From assembly GCF_947488835.1 (NCBI RefSeq), contig NZ_CANLBK010000004.1, positions 62,001-126,000 of the forward strand: a stretch of 64,000 nt of DNA, read 5' to 3'. The position numbers and the translations under genes were made by a program. Within the stretch, counting starts at the first letter, position 1. Each line of letters opens with the position of its first letter. This document shows, in pieces, positions 16,682 to 25,360 of the stretch. The notes under the pieces were generated by a model. That model did no database searches, was not told where the DNA came from, and saw nothing but the letters and a program-made list of their open reading frames with translations. This DNA comes from an uncultured Marinobacter sp. (GTDB lineage: Bacteria; Pseudomonadota; Gammaproteobacteria; Pseudomonadales; Oleiphilaceae).

Positions 16682-16798
16682 TCAGTGATGGCTGTGATCT
16701 TGTGCAGGTGCGTCGTTGCTGGATGATGAAAGCCAGAACCACCAGACGATGGCGACCATCAGAACAAGCCCACCGGCATTGACCAATATAGTTTCCAT
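16682..16798 (-). CDS. 38-residue His-tailed single-span membrane protein in the copper operon
   Basis: Begins [20 protein letters not shown] and ends DAPAQDHSHH. One hydrophobic helix (about residues 5-24) is followed by a serine-rich linker and a tail with three histidines and two aspartates. Its ATG overlaps the copA stop as TGATG, which indicates translational coupling, and the DUF411 gene follows after 25 bases. The preserved frame, coupled start and metal-ligand tail support a real gene. Function not recognised; a copper-handling accessory to CopA is an inference. It is unlike CcoS, the small protein linked to CcoI ATPases. Confidence 0.7.
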   Translation of the reverse strand: METILVNAGGLVLMVAIVWWFWLSSSSNDAPAQDHSHH

Positions 16799-19413
16799 CA
16801 GTTCCGCTCCTCTTTTGATTTTTCGCTTGGCGCTTGAGCCGGTTTGCTACTGGTTTTAAACAGGCGCAACCGGTTGGCGTTGGTCACTACGGTAACCGAA
16901 GACAGCGACATGGCGGCACCCGCAAGAATCGGGCTCATCAATATGCCCCAAATCGGGTACAGCAGGCCTGCAGCTACCGGAATGCCCAAGGTGTTGTAAA
17001 CGAAGGCCCCGAAAAGGTTCTGGTGAATGTTCTTCACCGTGGCCCGGGAGATTTCAATGGCATCCGGCACCCCGTGCAAGGAACCCCGCATCAGGGTGAT
17101 GGCGGCGCTTTCGATGGCCACATCGGTGCCTGTGCCTATGGCGAAGCCAACATCCGATGCGGCAAGCGCGGGTGCGTCGTTAATGCCATCGCCCACCATG
17201 GCAACCGTGTAACCCTTCGCGCGCATTTCGTTGACTATGTCGGCTTTGTCTTCGGGCAGAACTTCCGCGCGGTATTCATCAATGCCGGTTTTTGCGGAAA
17301 TGGCCTTGGCGGTGGCATCGATATCGCCGGTAACCATCATGACTCGTATGCCGGCATCGTGCAGGCGCTGAATGGCTGCTTCGGAATCCGGTTTGATGGC
17401 ATCCGCCACCCCCATGACCCCCAGCAGTTCTTTGCCCCGGGCAAGGAATAGCGGCGTGCCTGCCTGCTCGGTAATAGAATCTTCAACCTTGGCGAGATCC
17501 GTCAGCGACAGGCCTTCGGACTCCAGCCAGCGGCGGTTGCCGAGCCGAATCGGCTCACCCTCAAATTCGCCCGCTACGCCCTTGCCGTTCAGGGCCTCGA
17601 AGCCGGTGACGTTCAGAGGCTGTGCGTTCTGCTCTTTTGCTTTATTTACAATAGCTTCTGCAAGCGGATGCTCGGAATGCTGCTCCAACCCTGCAGCCAG
17701 TGCCAGCAGCGCTTGTTCATCGCCATTCACCGCATGCACGCTGGTCACCGCCGGATGGCCTTCGGTGATGGTGCCGGTTTTATCCAGAATCACCAGGTCC
17801 AGCTTGCCGGCGGTTTGCAGGGCATCCCCCTGACGAATCAGGGCGCCGTATTCCGCCGCCTTGCCAACACCGACCATCACCGACATAGGTGTGGCCAAGC
17901 CTAGCGCGCAAGGGCAGGCAATGATCAGAACGGTGGTTGCCGCGATGATCATATGCACTACAGCAGGCTCTGGCCCAACGTTGTACCAAACCAGTGCCGC
18001 GGCCACCGCAATGAGCATCACACTGGGCACAAACACCGAGGATATTTTGTCCGCCAGCCGCCCAATGGCGGGCTTCGAGCCCTGGGCCTTTTTAACCAGA
18101 TGAATAATCTGCGCCAAGGCCGTTTCGCTGCCTACCCGCGTAGCCTCATACACAATCGCACCATGAGTGTTCATAGTACCGGCAGACACCTCGTCACCCT
18201 CTGCTTTGGTAACCGGCATGGGTTCGCCAGTGAGCATGCTTTCATCTACACGGGTGCTGCCTTCCACCACAAGCCCGTCTACCGGGAGGTTCTCGCCCGG
18301 GCGAACCCGAATGTGATCGCCTTTGCGTACATCCTCTACCGGAATATCCTGTTCATGCCCATCACGAATCACCCGTGCCGTTTTCGCCCGTAAATCCAGC
18401 AGCCGACGAACCGCTTCAGAGGTTTTACCCTTGGCCCGAAGCTCCAGTGCCTGCCCCAGATTGATCAAACCGATAATCATGGCCGAGGCTTCAAAATACA
18501 CATGCCGCGCCATCTCCGGCAAAGCCTCGGGAATACTCACCACCGTGATGGAATACAACCAAGCGGTCCCTGTGCCCAGCGCAATCAAGGTATCCATATT
18601 GGCGTTGTGGTGCCGGAAAGCCTTCCACGCCCCGTTGAAAAAATGCCCGCCTGTGCCGGCCATAACCAGCAGGGTTAGCACACCGAGCCCAAACCACACG
18701 CCCTGGTTTGCTTCGGATATGGTCATGGAACCAAACACCATGCCATAGACCATCAAGGCCACACCCAGCCCCAGGCTGATCGCCATCTTTAACAGCAGGG
18801 TTTTGTACTGTTTCTTATCTTCTTTCTGCTTCTGATCATCCGCGGCATCGGCATCTTCAATCACACTGGCGCCGTATCCGTAACTCTCTATCGCATTGAT
18901 CAAAGCCTGCGCGTCTGACACGCCCGTTGCCGTGGCGGTATTGTCCGCAAGATTCATGTGGGCGTGGGTAACGCCCGGCACCGACTTCAGCGCCTTCTCA
19001 ATGGTATTCACACAGGAAGCACAGGTAGCGCCGGTTATCGCCAGCAGCATCTGGTCGTCACCTTGCGCAGGCGTTGCCGGCTTCTCCGGTTTATTCTCCG
19101 GCGCTTTGGCCTGTTTGCCTGAATTTGTATCAGGCTCTGAGTCGTCTTTCTTTGCTTTGGACGCGCAACAGCTGGCGGGCTTTTCAGCTGCGCCCACTAC
19201 TTCTGCCGGGAAACCGGCCTCCGACACAATTCTGGCAACCTCCGTAGTATCAAATCCTTCCGGCAAGGCGACCGTTTGATCCTCCAGATTAACCTCAACC
19301 AGATTCGCATCACCGATCAACGGTTCCAGGGCATTGCGAATCTTCTTCACATAGCCCTGACAGGTGGCGCCAGAAATGCTCAGTGTGGCTTTTAGCTCAG
19401 GTGCTTCACTCAT
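16798..19413 (-). CDS. copA: Copper-exporting P1B-type ATPase CopA
   Basis: 871 residues. It exports Cu(I) from the cytoplasm at the expense of ATP. Two N-terminal HMA domains: the first has GATCQGY, with a single cysteine (C18) in place of CxxC; the second has the canonical GATCASC (C131, C134). Between them lies SCCASK (C82, C83) and a long charged linker. The membrane metal site CPC is near residue 500, the phosphorylated aspartate is D544 in DKTGT, and HP (SEHPLAEAI), [11 protein letters not shown] and eight helices are present. Six bases downstream of the MerR gene and one base overlapping the small ORF: one operon. Confidence 0.95.
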   Translation of the reverse strand: MSEAPELKATLSISGATCQGYVKKIRNALEPLIGDANLVEVNLEDQTVALPEGFDTTEVARIVSEAGFPAEVVGAAEKPASCCASKAKKDDSEPDTNSGKQAKAPENKPEKPATPAQGDDQMLLAITGATCASCVNTIEKALKSVPGVTHAHMNLADNTATATGVSDAQALINAIESYGYGASVIEDADAADDQKQKEDKKQYKTLLLKMAISLGLGVALMVYGMVFGSMTISEANQGVWFGLGVLTLLVMAGTGGHFFNGAWKAFRHHNANMDTLIALGTGTAWLYSITVVSIPEALPEMARHVYFEASAMIIGLINLGQALELRAKGKTSEAVRRLLDLRAKTARVIRDGHEQDIPVEDVRKGDHIRVRPGENLPVDGLVVEGSTRVDESMLTGEPMPVTKAEGDEVSAGTMNTHGAIVYEATRVGSETALAQIIHLVKKAQGSKPAIGRLADKISSVFVPSVMLIAVAAALVWYNVGPEPAVVHMIIAATTVLIIACPCALGLATPMSVMVGVGKAAEYGALIRQGDALQTAGKLDLVILDKTGTITEGHPAVTSVHAVNGDEQALLALAAGLEQHSEHPLAEAIVNKAKEQNAQPLNVTGFEALNGKGVAGEFEGEPIRLGNRRWLESEGLSLTDLAKVEDSITEQAGTPLFLARGKELLGVMGVADAIKPDSEAAIQRLHDAGIRVMMVTGDIDATAKAISAKTGIDEYRAEVLPEDKADIVNEMRAKGYTVAMVGDGINDAPALAASDVGFAIGTGTDVAIESAAITLMRGSLHGVPDAIEISRATVKNIHQNLFGAFVYNTLGIPVAAGLLYPIWGILMSPILAGAAMSLSSVTVVTNANRLRLFKTSSKPAQAPSEKSKEERN

Positions 19414-19419
19414 AACGAT

Positions 19420-19851
19420 CTACTCCTCAACATGCTTTGCGGGAGCCTTGTCATCCCAATGTTCAATCAAGCGGCAGATAGTTCGGCCATCCGGTGTGCC
19501 GTCTGGCATATCCTCCCAGGCGCCCAGCGCTGATTTCATCCGTTTGCGCAGCTGCTGCAATTCTCCAATCTCACGCTCCACATCGGCCAGCCGCTGCTGA
19601 AACACATCGCGAACCATAGGGCAGGGCGAGTGATGGTCATCCGCTTGGTCGAGAATCTGCCGAACCTCGACCAACGAAAACCCCAACTGCCGTGCCTTAC
19701 GGGCAAAACGCAGCCGCCGAAGATCCTCGGCATCGTAATGCTGGTAATTGTTATCCGGGTTCCGCGTGGGTTTAAGCAGCCCCTCGCGTGTATAGAATCG
19801 AACAGTGTCCGGATTAACCCCGGCAGCGGTAGCAAGCTCTTTAACTTTCAT
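19420..19851 (-). CDS. MerR-family heavy-metal-responsive regulator of the copper operon
   Basis: 143 residues. The MerR DNA-binding domain (KVKELATAAGVNPDTVRFYTREGLL) is followed by a long dimerisation helix. Metal candidates are H73, H74 and C77 (DDHHSPCP) at the helix start and C126 (RTICRLIEHW) near the C-terminus. CueR proteins instead use two cysteines about eight residues apart in a C-terminal loop, which is absent here. The operon partner is a copper ATPase and the operator at 20043-20066 is CueR-like, so copper control is the likely role. I do not assign cueR because of the atypical ligands. The leader contains hairpin element copy 3. Confidence 0.85.
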   Translation of the reverse strand: MKVKELATAAGVNPDTVRFYTREGLLKPTRNPDNNYQHYDAEDLRRLRFARKARQLGFSLVEVRQILDQADDHHSPCPMVRDVFQQRLADVEREIGELQQLRKRMKSALGAWEDMPDGTPDGRTICRLIEHWDDKAPAKHVEE

Positions 19852-19880
19852 AATCGGCAGTACCCGCCAAGTTTGAACGA

Positions 19881-19990
19881 GCTTTGGTGTGGGTGGCCCT
19901 TCCGAAAATGCTCGGAGCCATGGATGGCGGAGAGCAAGCGTACAGGGACGTATTTACAGCGGTTTTCGGAAGGGCCACCCACACCAAAGC
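19881..19990 (-). repeat. Hairpin element, copy 3 (perfect 28-nt arms, 54-nt conserved loop)
   Basis: Arms 19881-19908 and 19963-19990 pair perfectly over 28 bp. Read on the minus strand the loop (19909-19962) matches copy 2 at about 46 of 54 positions with one gap. The element sits 29 bases before the MerR-family start and downstream of its putative promoter, so the operon mRNA should begin with this hairpin. Orientation is opposite to copies 1 and 2. Confidence 0.94.
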
Positions 19991-20035
19991 GGATATAGCC
20001 CAAGCTAAATCGCCCGGGGCTTTAATTTGATACTA

Positions 20036-20066
20036 CAATAAAACCTGTGACCTACTCATAGGTCAA
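20036..20066 (-). promoter_or_regulatory. CueR-type promoter and operator of the MerR-copA operon
   Basis: On the minus strand: -35 TTGACC (20066-20061), a 19-base spacer and a weak -10 TTATTG (20041-20036). The spacer contains the 21-bp 7-7-7 dyad with arms ACCTATG and CACAGGT (20063-20043; six of seven pairs). The position of the dyad relative to -35, and the over-long spacer, are those of MerR/CueR-activated promoters. A second perfect palindrome, TGACCTA/TAGGTCA at 20048-20065, overlaps it. Confidence 0.65.
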
Positions 20067-20072
20067 AGCTTT

Positions 20073-20393
20073 TCAGGAAGAGGGGCTTTTCGCCCGAAGG
20101 AAGGTACCGCAGCTTTTACATTGATCAGGCGCCATCAACTTGGCCTGCCAGCCAATCTTCACGCCACACGCCGGGCAAGCCAGACGCAACTGCAAAATCA
20201 CAATGGGAGTAATCAACGCCACAAGCAAAAGCCCTAAAGGCCCCCACTCATCACCACTGGAAAGCCCAAGCTGACTGCTGAACACCAGCACAATCACCAA
20301 CGCCAAAAACGCGAAAATGAAATAATTTCGATTCCAGCGCTCCCAGCGCCGAAGCTTCGAATCCTGTTCCGGTGTCAGATACCCCGTGGTCAT
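20073..20393 (-). CDS. Small membrane protein with C-terminal zinc ribbon
   Basis: 106 residues, family not recognised. A charged N-terminus (PEQDSKLRRWERWNRN) is followed by two hydrophobic helices (about 23-43 and 52-70) and a zinc ribbon CPAC (C73, C76)...CKSC (C92, C95). The ribbon is predicted to face the cytoplasm or membrane surface. It lies 20 bases downstream of the GGDEF-EAL gene on the same strand and could be co-transcribed with it. The copper promoter begins immediately after its stop. Confidence 0.7.
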   Translation of the reverse strand: MTTGYLTPEQDSKLRRWERWNRNYFIFAFLALVIVLVFSSQLGLSSGDEWGPLGLLLVALITPIVILQLRLACPACGVKIGWQAKLMAPDQCKSCGTFLRAKSPSS

Positions 20394-20412
20394 AAAATCC
20401 TACCTGCACAAT

Positions 20413-22686
20413 TCAAATTTCAACCCCCCGCTCAGTCGCCGCAAACTTGTCTAGCGTGCCACCGACCAACGCCTGCTCCAGTTCCGCAGCTGGAACCGGG
20501 CGACTGATTAAATACCCCTGAGCCATATTACAACCCTGGCCCCTGAGAAGATCCAACTGTGCCTGGGTCTCCACGCCCTCGGCTACTACCCGTAAACCAA
20601 GGTTATGGGCAAGATTGATCACAGCCCGAGTGATTACAGCATCATCATGGCGCTCGGTCACCTCCGTAATGAACGAACGATCGATTTTCAGAAGATCAAC
20701 CGGGAAATCCCTCAAATACGCCAAAGAAGAGTAACCCACGCCGAAATCATCAATCGCCAGATGTACGCCAAGATCGTGCAGGCGGGACAGCTGATCCCGG
20801 TTGCGTTCAATATTCTGGATGAAAATTTCTTCCGTAAGTTCCACCTCCAGCCGCTCAGGTGGAATACCCTCTGCTTTCAAGGCATCACGTATATGATCTA
20901 CCAGATGCTCGTTATCCAGCTCACGCCCGGACAGATTCACGGCAACCCTGAGGTGCTCAAAGCGGGTGCCTTTCCAGGCCGCCAACTGCCGGCAAGCCGC
21001 CATCACTACCCAGTTGCCGATATCCGTAATTCGGCCACTCTCCTCCGCCAGAGGAATAAATTCACCCGGGGCCAGAAGCCCACGCCGGGGATGCTCCCAG
21101 CGAATCAGTGCCTCAACGCTGGTGATCTCGCCGTTGTTCAGATTTAACTGTGGTTGGTAGTGCAGCACAAATTCGTTGTTGGCCAGAGCCTGACTGAGAT
21201 CCTTTTCCAGCTCCAGACGCATCACCTCGCGCTCCTGCATACCCTCCGTGTAAAACTGATAGGTATTACGCCCCTGGTCCTTGGCTCGGTATAGAGCGAT
21301 ATCAGCATTGCGCAACAGGGTATCTGCATCCGTGCCACTCTGCGGGTACACGGCGACACCCAGGGTTGCGGTAATGCTGTGAACTTCATTCTGAACGTCG
21401 AAAGGCGCTTCAAAACACTGCTTGATAAGCCCCAGCAGGTGAATAACGTCGTCAATGTCTTCCACATACTGTTGGCAGATCATGAACTCGTCACCACCAG
21501 AGTAGGCCGCAGAAACACGCTCATCACTGAGTTGGTTCAGGCGCTTGGCAACCTGAGCCAATAGCTCATCGCCAAACTGGTGGCCCAGAGAGTCATTCAG
21601 CATCTGAAAACGGTCGAGATCCAGCATAACAAGCGCTACTTGTCGCATCTGGCGATCGGCAAGTGTTAGCGCATGGGCCAGATCTTCCATAAAGAAGCGG
21701 CGGTTCGCCAAGCCGGTGAGAACATCGGTAGACTCCAACCGCATCAGGTCTTGCTGCATGGTTTTGCGTTGTGCAATTTCCACATCCAGCTCCCTGCGTG
21801 TTGCCAGCAAATCCTGATTGCGTTTCAGCATTAGCTGCAGCAGAAGCGTAGCGATACTGGTCACCAACCCCATGAAAAGAAGCGCGACAAAGGTCCACCG
21901 GGGCCATGGGCTGCGCTGCTTGTCAATCCAGGCCTGAGACGGCTCAAGGGTTAGTTGCCAGTCTAGTGTTGGCAAGTTGATTGGTAGGGTATAAGACATG
22001 GATGTGTCAGCATTCTGATGCGAATCCTGTGTGTAGACAGGGCCGCCATTGCTGCTTAGCACGATGCGGAACGCAGCTTGCTCCCGTGTAGCCAACAATT
22101 CACGGGCCAGTATTTCCATTCTGAAAACCCCGGCGATAAATCCGTTATTATCTGGACCTGTACCTACGGGTGCGTAAATAACAATGCCTTTGCCGCCCTG
22201 GCGAAGTTCCAACACATCAGAAATGTCATAGTGGCCCGAAGTCCGGGCGGCCTCCAGAGCCTGCTGTCGTTGCTCATTAAAGGCTACGTTGAAGCCGAGA
22301 ACGGCCTCATTTAATGAAAATGGTTCCAGCCAGCGAATAAAATAGTCTCGGTCTATCCATTCAATGACGGTATAGATGCGAAAGTCATCGAGATAATTGC
22401 GGGCATCTCGGCGCCACTCACTTTCTGGCGTATTTGGGTCTGCGGCCAAGCGCATGGCCATTCTCTGGATAGCGCTGGCATGGGCCTTGAACTCCCATTC
22501 GAGGTTGTGAGCCATGCTTTGGGCTTCATTCTCGAGGTTTGCCTGGATTTGCTCGGTGTACTGGTGGATCAGGCCGTAACGAAGCCCTGAGGCAGTAATG
22601 AGAAAAATAAGGAAGATAACCACTGGAAAGGCAGGGTGTAATATGCGCTTTAAAAAAAGCCTGCCTTTTACAGGTGAATGTTCCAA
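20413..22686 (-). CDS. CHASE-GGDEF-EAL c-di-GMP enzyme
   Basis: 757 residues. A first helix (FPVVIFLIFLITASGLRYGLI), a CHASE-type periplasmic sensor (residues about 40-260: HASAIQRMAMRLA, YTVIEWID, SGHYDISDVLEL) and a second helix lead to GGDEF and EAL domains. The GGDEF motif is SGGDEF (about 396) with no RxxD inhibitory site. The EAL domain has EALIRW (about 523), ELTEEIF and DDFGVGYSS, so phosphodiesterase residues look intact. Either or both activities are possible; many such tandem proteins act mainly as phosphodiesterases. Start TTG 22686 has GGAG seven bases upstream. Confidence 0.88.
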   Translation of the reverse strand: MEHSPVKGRLFLKRILHPAFPVVIFLIFLITASGLRYGLIHQYTEQIQANLENEAQSMAHNLEWEFKAHASAIQRMAMRLAADPNTPESEWRRDARNYLDDFRIYTVIEWIDRDYFIRWLEPFSLNEAVLGFNVAFNEQRQQALEAARTSGHYDISDVLELRQGGKGIVIYAPVGTGPDNNGFIAGVFRMEILARELLATREQAAFRIVLSSNGGPVYTQDSHQNADTSMSYTLPINLPTLDWQLTLEPSQAWIDKQRSPWPRWTFVALLFMGLVTSIATLLLQLMLKRNQDLLATRRELDVEIAQRKTMQQDLMRLESTDVLTGLANRRFFMEDLAHALTLADRQMRQVALVMLDLDRFQMLNDSLGHQFGDELLAQVAKRLNQLSDERVSAAYSGGDEFMICQQYVEDIDDVIHLLGLIKQCFEAPFDVQNEVHSITATLGVAVYPQSGTDADTLLRNADIALYRAKDQGRNTYQFYTEGMQEREVMRLELEKDLSQALANNEFVLHYQPQLNLNNGEITSVEALIRWEHPRRGLLAPGEFIPLAEESGRITDIGNWVVMAACRQLAAWKGTRFEHLRVAVNLSGRELDNEHLVDHIRDALKAEGIPPERLEVELTEEIFIQNIERNRDQLSRLHDLGVHLAIDDFGVGYSSLAYLRDFPVDLLKIDRSFITEVTERHDDAVITRAVINLAHNLGLRVVAEGVETQAQLDLLRGQGCNMAQGYLISRPVPAAELEQALVGGTLDKFAATERGVEI

Positions 22687-22781
22687 TAGTTACTCCGTTG
22701 ATCAGAAAACCGGCCAGAAAGTTTAACGGCTGATGGCCGAAAATCATTAGCCGCTTATGCACGGCTGCTACAGGCTCGGAT

Positions 22782-23213
22782 TCAGGAGCTGACCGCCGGA
22801 ATACCCAGCCGTGGGATTTCCTGCTTCGGGCATTTGTCCATCACAAACGTCAGCCCTGCGGCTTCGGCTCTGGCGGCACCTGCCTCGTTAATCACCCCTA
22901 TCTGCAGCCAGATTACCGGGATCTTCAATTCAATAGCCTGGTCAATTACCGCCCCCGTGCGTTCCGGCGCCAGGAACAGCTCCACCATATCCACCGGCTC
23001 GGGCAGCGACGCTATATCAGCGTAAACCGTCTCGCCCAGTACTTTCTGGCCGGCAAGGCGAGGGTTGACCGGAATCATCCGGTAGCCTTGCTGCTGCATG
23101 AACTCCATGACTTCATGGGAAGGCCGATGTGTTTTCTCGCTGGCGCCAACAAGGGCTATAGTGCGGACACTTTCGAGGATGGCGCGCATCTGATCAGGTT
23201 GATTGCTTGGCAT
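22782..23213 (-). CDS. CoA-binding domain protein (YccU-like)
   Basis: 143 residues with the Rossmann-type CoA-binding fold: RTIALVGASEKTHRPSHEVMEFMQQQGYRMIPVNP at the N-terminus and IPVIWLQIGVINEAGAARAEAAGLTFVMDKCPKQE at the C-terminus, the latter with the conserved cysteine. The family is small and soluble; a role in CoA or acyl-CoA binding is inferred from the domain only. It sits downstream of folX with a 36-base gap on the same strand. Confidence 0.85.
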   Translation of the reverse strand: MPSNQPDQMRAILESVRTIALVGASEKTHRPSHEVMEFMQQQGYRMIPVNPRLAGQKVLGETVYADIASLPEPVDMVELFLAPERTGAVIDQAIELKIPVIWLQIGVINEAGAARAEAAGLTFVMDKCPKQEIPRLGIPAVSS

Positions 23214-23249
23214 GGTAACGAGCCCCTGTGTGGCATTAACGGAATGGAA

Positions 23250-23624
23250 TCAACGGTGCGCCTCAAGGCAGACAGACACAGATTCTGTATAGCGTAGCGC
23301 GTGGGGCTTATCGATTTCTACCTGCGCCCACTGCACGGCAGAGTTCTCCATAACGATGTTGAGCACTTCGTGAGTCAGACGCTCCAACAAAGCGAAGCGA
23401 TTGCCATTGACGTGGCCGATAATCTGCTTGGTGATGGTGCGATAATTGAGTGCCGCTGCAATTTCGTTGCGACTGATTGCTTCCGTCGCATCGTAGGTCA
23501 GGCATACATTGATGATCACATCCTGCTGGTTGTTGATTTCCTCTTCCTTGATGCCAATGTAGGCCCGCAGCAGTAAGTTCTTGATCTGTATTCTTGCCTG
23601 GTGGTTGCAGGAAACCTCTGTCAT
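23250..23624 (-). CDS. folX: Dihydroneopterin triphosphate 2'-epimerase FolX
   Basis: 124 residues of the FolB/FolX tunnelling fold. IKNLLLRAYIGIKEEEINNQQDVIINV and DKPHALRYTESVSV align better with FolX (epimerase) than with FolB (dihydroneopterin aldolase). FolX converts 7,8-dihydroneopterin triphosphate to the monapterin form. Start ATG 23624; folE lies 24 bases upstream, so the two form an operon that makes and epimerises the pterin triphosphate, as in Pseudomonas. Confidence 0.85.
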   Translation of the reverse strand: MTEVSCNHQARIQIKNLLLRAYIGIKEEEINNQQDVIINVCLTYDATEAISRNEIAAALNYRTITKQIIGHVNGNRFALLERLTHEVLNIVMENSAVQWAQVEIDKPHALRYTESVSVCLEAHR

Positions 23625-23648
23625 ACCGCCTCCATCCGACCTTTGTGA

Positions 23649-24218
23649 TCAGCGATTGCCACTGATCAGATTAAAGAATTCTGTGCGCGTTGCCTGGGAT
23701 TTTCGGAACTGGCCCAGCATCATGGATGTCTTCATCTTCGAGTTCTGTTTTTCCACGCCACGCATCATCATGCACATGTGCTGCGCCTCGATAACCACAG
23801 CAACGCCTTTGGCATTGGTCACACTTTCTACCGCTTCTGCAATTTGCCGGGTCAGGTTTTCCTGAATTTGCAGGCGACGCGCATACATATCCACAATGCG
23901 TGCAAACTTGGACAGTCCGAGAACACGACCCTGTGGCAGATAGGCGATGTGACACTTGCCAATAAAGGGCAGCACATGATGTTCGCACATGCTGTAGAGT
24001 TCGATGTCCTGTACCACGACCATCTCATCCATTGCGGATTCGAAGACGGCATTGTTGACGAGATCGCCAAGATCTTGCTCGTAGCCCCGGGTAAGGAATT
24101 GCATGGCCTTGGCGGCACGCATGGGGGTGTCCTGCAGACCTTCACGGTTGGTGTCTTCACCCAGCCCGTTGATGATGGCGCGGTAGTGGTCCGCGAGGTC
24201 GTCAAGGAGTTTGGTCAT
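23649..24218 (-). CDS. folE: GTP cyclohydrolase I
   Basis: 189 residues from ATG 24218 ([13 protein letters not shown]), preceded by GGAAAAGACT; the open frame to 24266 is longer than the family. The enzyme opens GTP to 7,8-dihydroneopterin triphosphate, the entry to folates and tetrahydrobiopterin or monapterin. Zinc and catalytic motifs: [42 protein letters not shown] and [15 protein letters not shown], with the Cys-His-Cys zinc set complete, so this is a zinc-dependent type IA enzyme. Confidence 0.95.
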   Translation of the reverse strand: MTKLLDDLADHYRAIINGLGEDTNREGLQDTPMRAAKAMQFLTRGYEQDLGDLVNNAVFESAMDEMVVVQDIELYSMCEHHVLPFIGKCHIAYLPQGRVLGLSKFARIVDMYARRLQIQENLTRQIAEAVESVTNAKGVAVVIEAQHMCMMMRGVEKQNSKMKTSMMLGQFRKSQATRTEFFNLISGNR

Positions 24219-24251
24219 AGTCTTTTCCGGTTCTCTTGAAAATGCTGAGGT

Positions 24252-24292
24252 AGATACAAGGGACAAAGCTTAAGTGAATTTGCCCTGTATCT
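24252..24292. repeat. Imperfect inverted repeat in the folE leader
   Basis: AGATACA/TGTATCT outer arms extend inward as AGGGACAAA against TTTGCCCT, around an 11-base centre with two bulged bases. It lies 34 bases before the folE start. It may be an mRNA stem or an operator; no known riboswitch consensus is matched. Confidence 0.4.
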
Positions 24293-24427
24293 CTACGATT
24301 TACGACGCCGGGCACGGAAAAGACCAAACGCTGATAGTAGTTTACGGGCAACAGTGGTGTGGTTCTGGCCGAGGGGTCGGGTTTATTCTAAAGTCGCAGG
24401 CTGTGAAGAATACATCGGGGACATCGC

Positions 24428-25342
24428 ATGGATCAGCATACATCGGGTACATGGAAGGGAATGCCCGTAGGTAGTGAGGTGACTGCGCAAGAGGCGTGGC
24501 AACAGAGTGGCAAGTGGTTTACCTATGAAGGTCATGCGATATTCAGCCGTATGGCGGGACAGGGGGAGCCGTTGTTACTGATTCACGGATTTCCTACCGC
24601 AAGCTGGGACTGGCATCGCCTATGGCCCATGCTGATTCAGGGTAATCATTTGCTCGCACCGGACCTGCTGGGATTCGGCTTCTCCGACAAACCCCGACAT
24701 TATTCCTATAGCATTGAAGATCAATCAGATCTCATCCAGGGCATGCTGGAGGGCCTTGGCCTGACATCGGTTCATCTTCTGGCCCACGATTATGGCTGCA
24801 GTGTTGCTCAGGAGCTTTTGGCCCGAGAGCAGGAAGGCGCGCTACCTTTCGAGATTGCCAGCGTGTGTTTCCTGAACGGCGCATTATTCCCCGAAGTGCA
24901 CAGCCCGTTGTTGATTCAGAACCTGTTGCGTAGCCCGCTGGGAGGGTTGATCAGTCGGGCACTGACCCGACGTAGTTTTGAGCGCAGCTTCATGAAGTTG
25001 TTTGGCAGTAAATGTCTCCCTGATCAGCAGGATCTGGATGATTTCTGGCATCTGATCACCTACAACAACGGCCGCGGGATTCTGCACCAGTTGATCCATT
25101 TTATGGAAGAACGCCGGTGCCATCGGCATCGCTGGGTCTCTGCGCTGCAAAACGCCAGACAACCCATGCGTCTTATCTCAGGTGTTGCGGATCCTGTATC
25201 GGGCGCGGCCACGGCGCAGCGTTATCAGGAGATGATTCCGGTCGCCGATGTAGTGCAGCTCAAGAATGTGGGACATTACCCCCACTTCGAGAGCCCGTGG
25301 GAAGTATTTGGCGCTTACAGAGAATTTCGTAAGCGACGGTGA
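24428..25342 (+). CDS. Alpha/beta hydrolase with Asp nucleophile (epoxide hydrolase/haloalkane dehalogenase-like)
   Basis: 304 residues. Oxyanion motif HGFPTAS (53-59); nucleophile elbow HDYGCS with D121 in place of serine, as in epoxide hydrolases and haloalkane dehalogenases; acid region SGVADPVS; catalytic histidine in VGHYPHFESP. A helical cap lies between about 140 and 220. No signal peptide, so cytoplasmic. The substrate cannot be assigned. ATG 24428 follows GGGGA by six bases. Divergent from folE. Confidence 0.82.
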   Translation: MDQHTSGTWKGMPVGSEVTAQEAWQQSGKWFTYEGHAIFSRMAGQGEPLLLIHGFPTASWDWHRLWPMLIQGNHLLAPDLLGFGFSDKPRHYSYSIEDQSDLIQGMLEGLGLTSVHLLAHDYGCSVAQELLAREQEGALPFEIASVCFLNGALFPEVHSPLLIQNLLRSPLGGLISRALTRRSFERSFMKLFGSKCLPDQQDLDDFWHLITYNNGRGILHQLIHFMEERRCHRHRWVSALQNARQPMRLISGVADPVSGAATAQRYQEMIPVADVVQLKNVGHYPHFESPWEVFGAYREFRKRR

Positions 25343-25360
25343 CCGGGTTGAAAATAGCCG

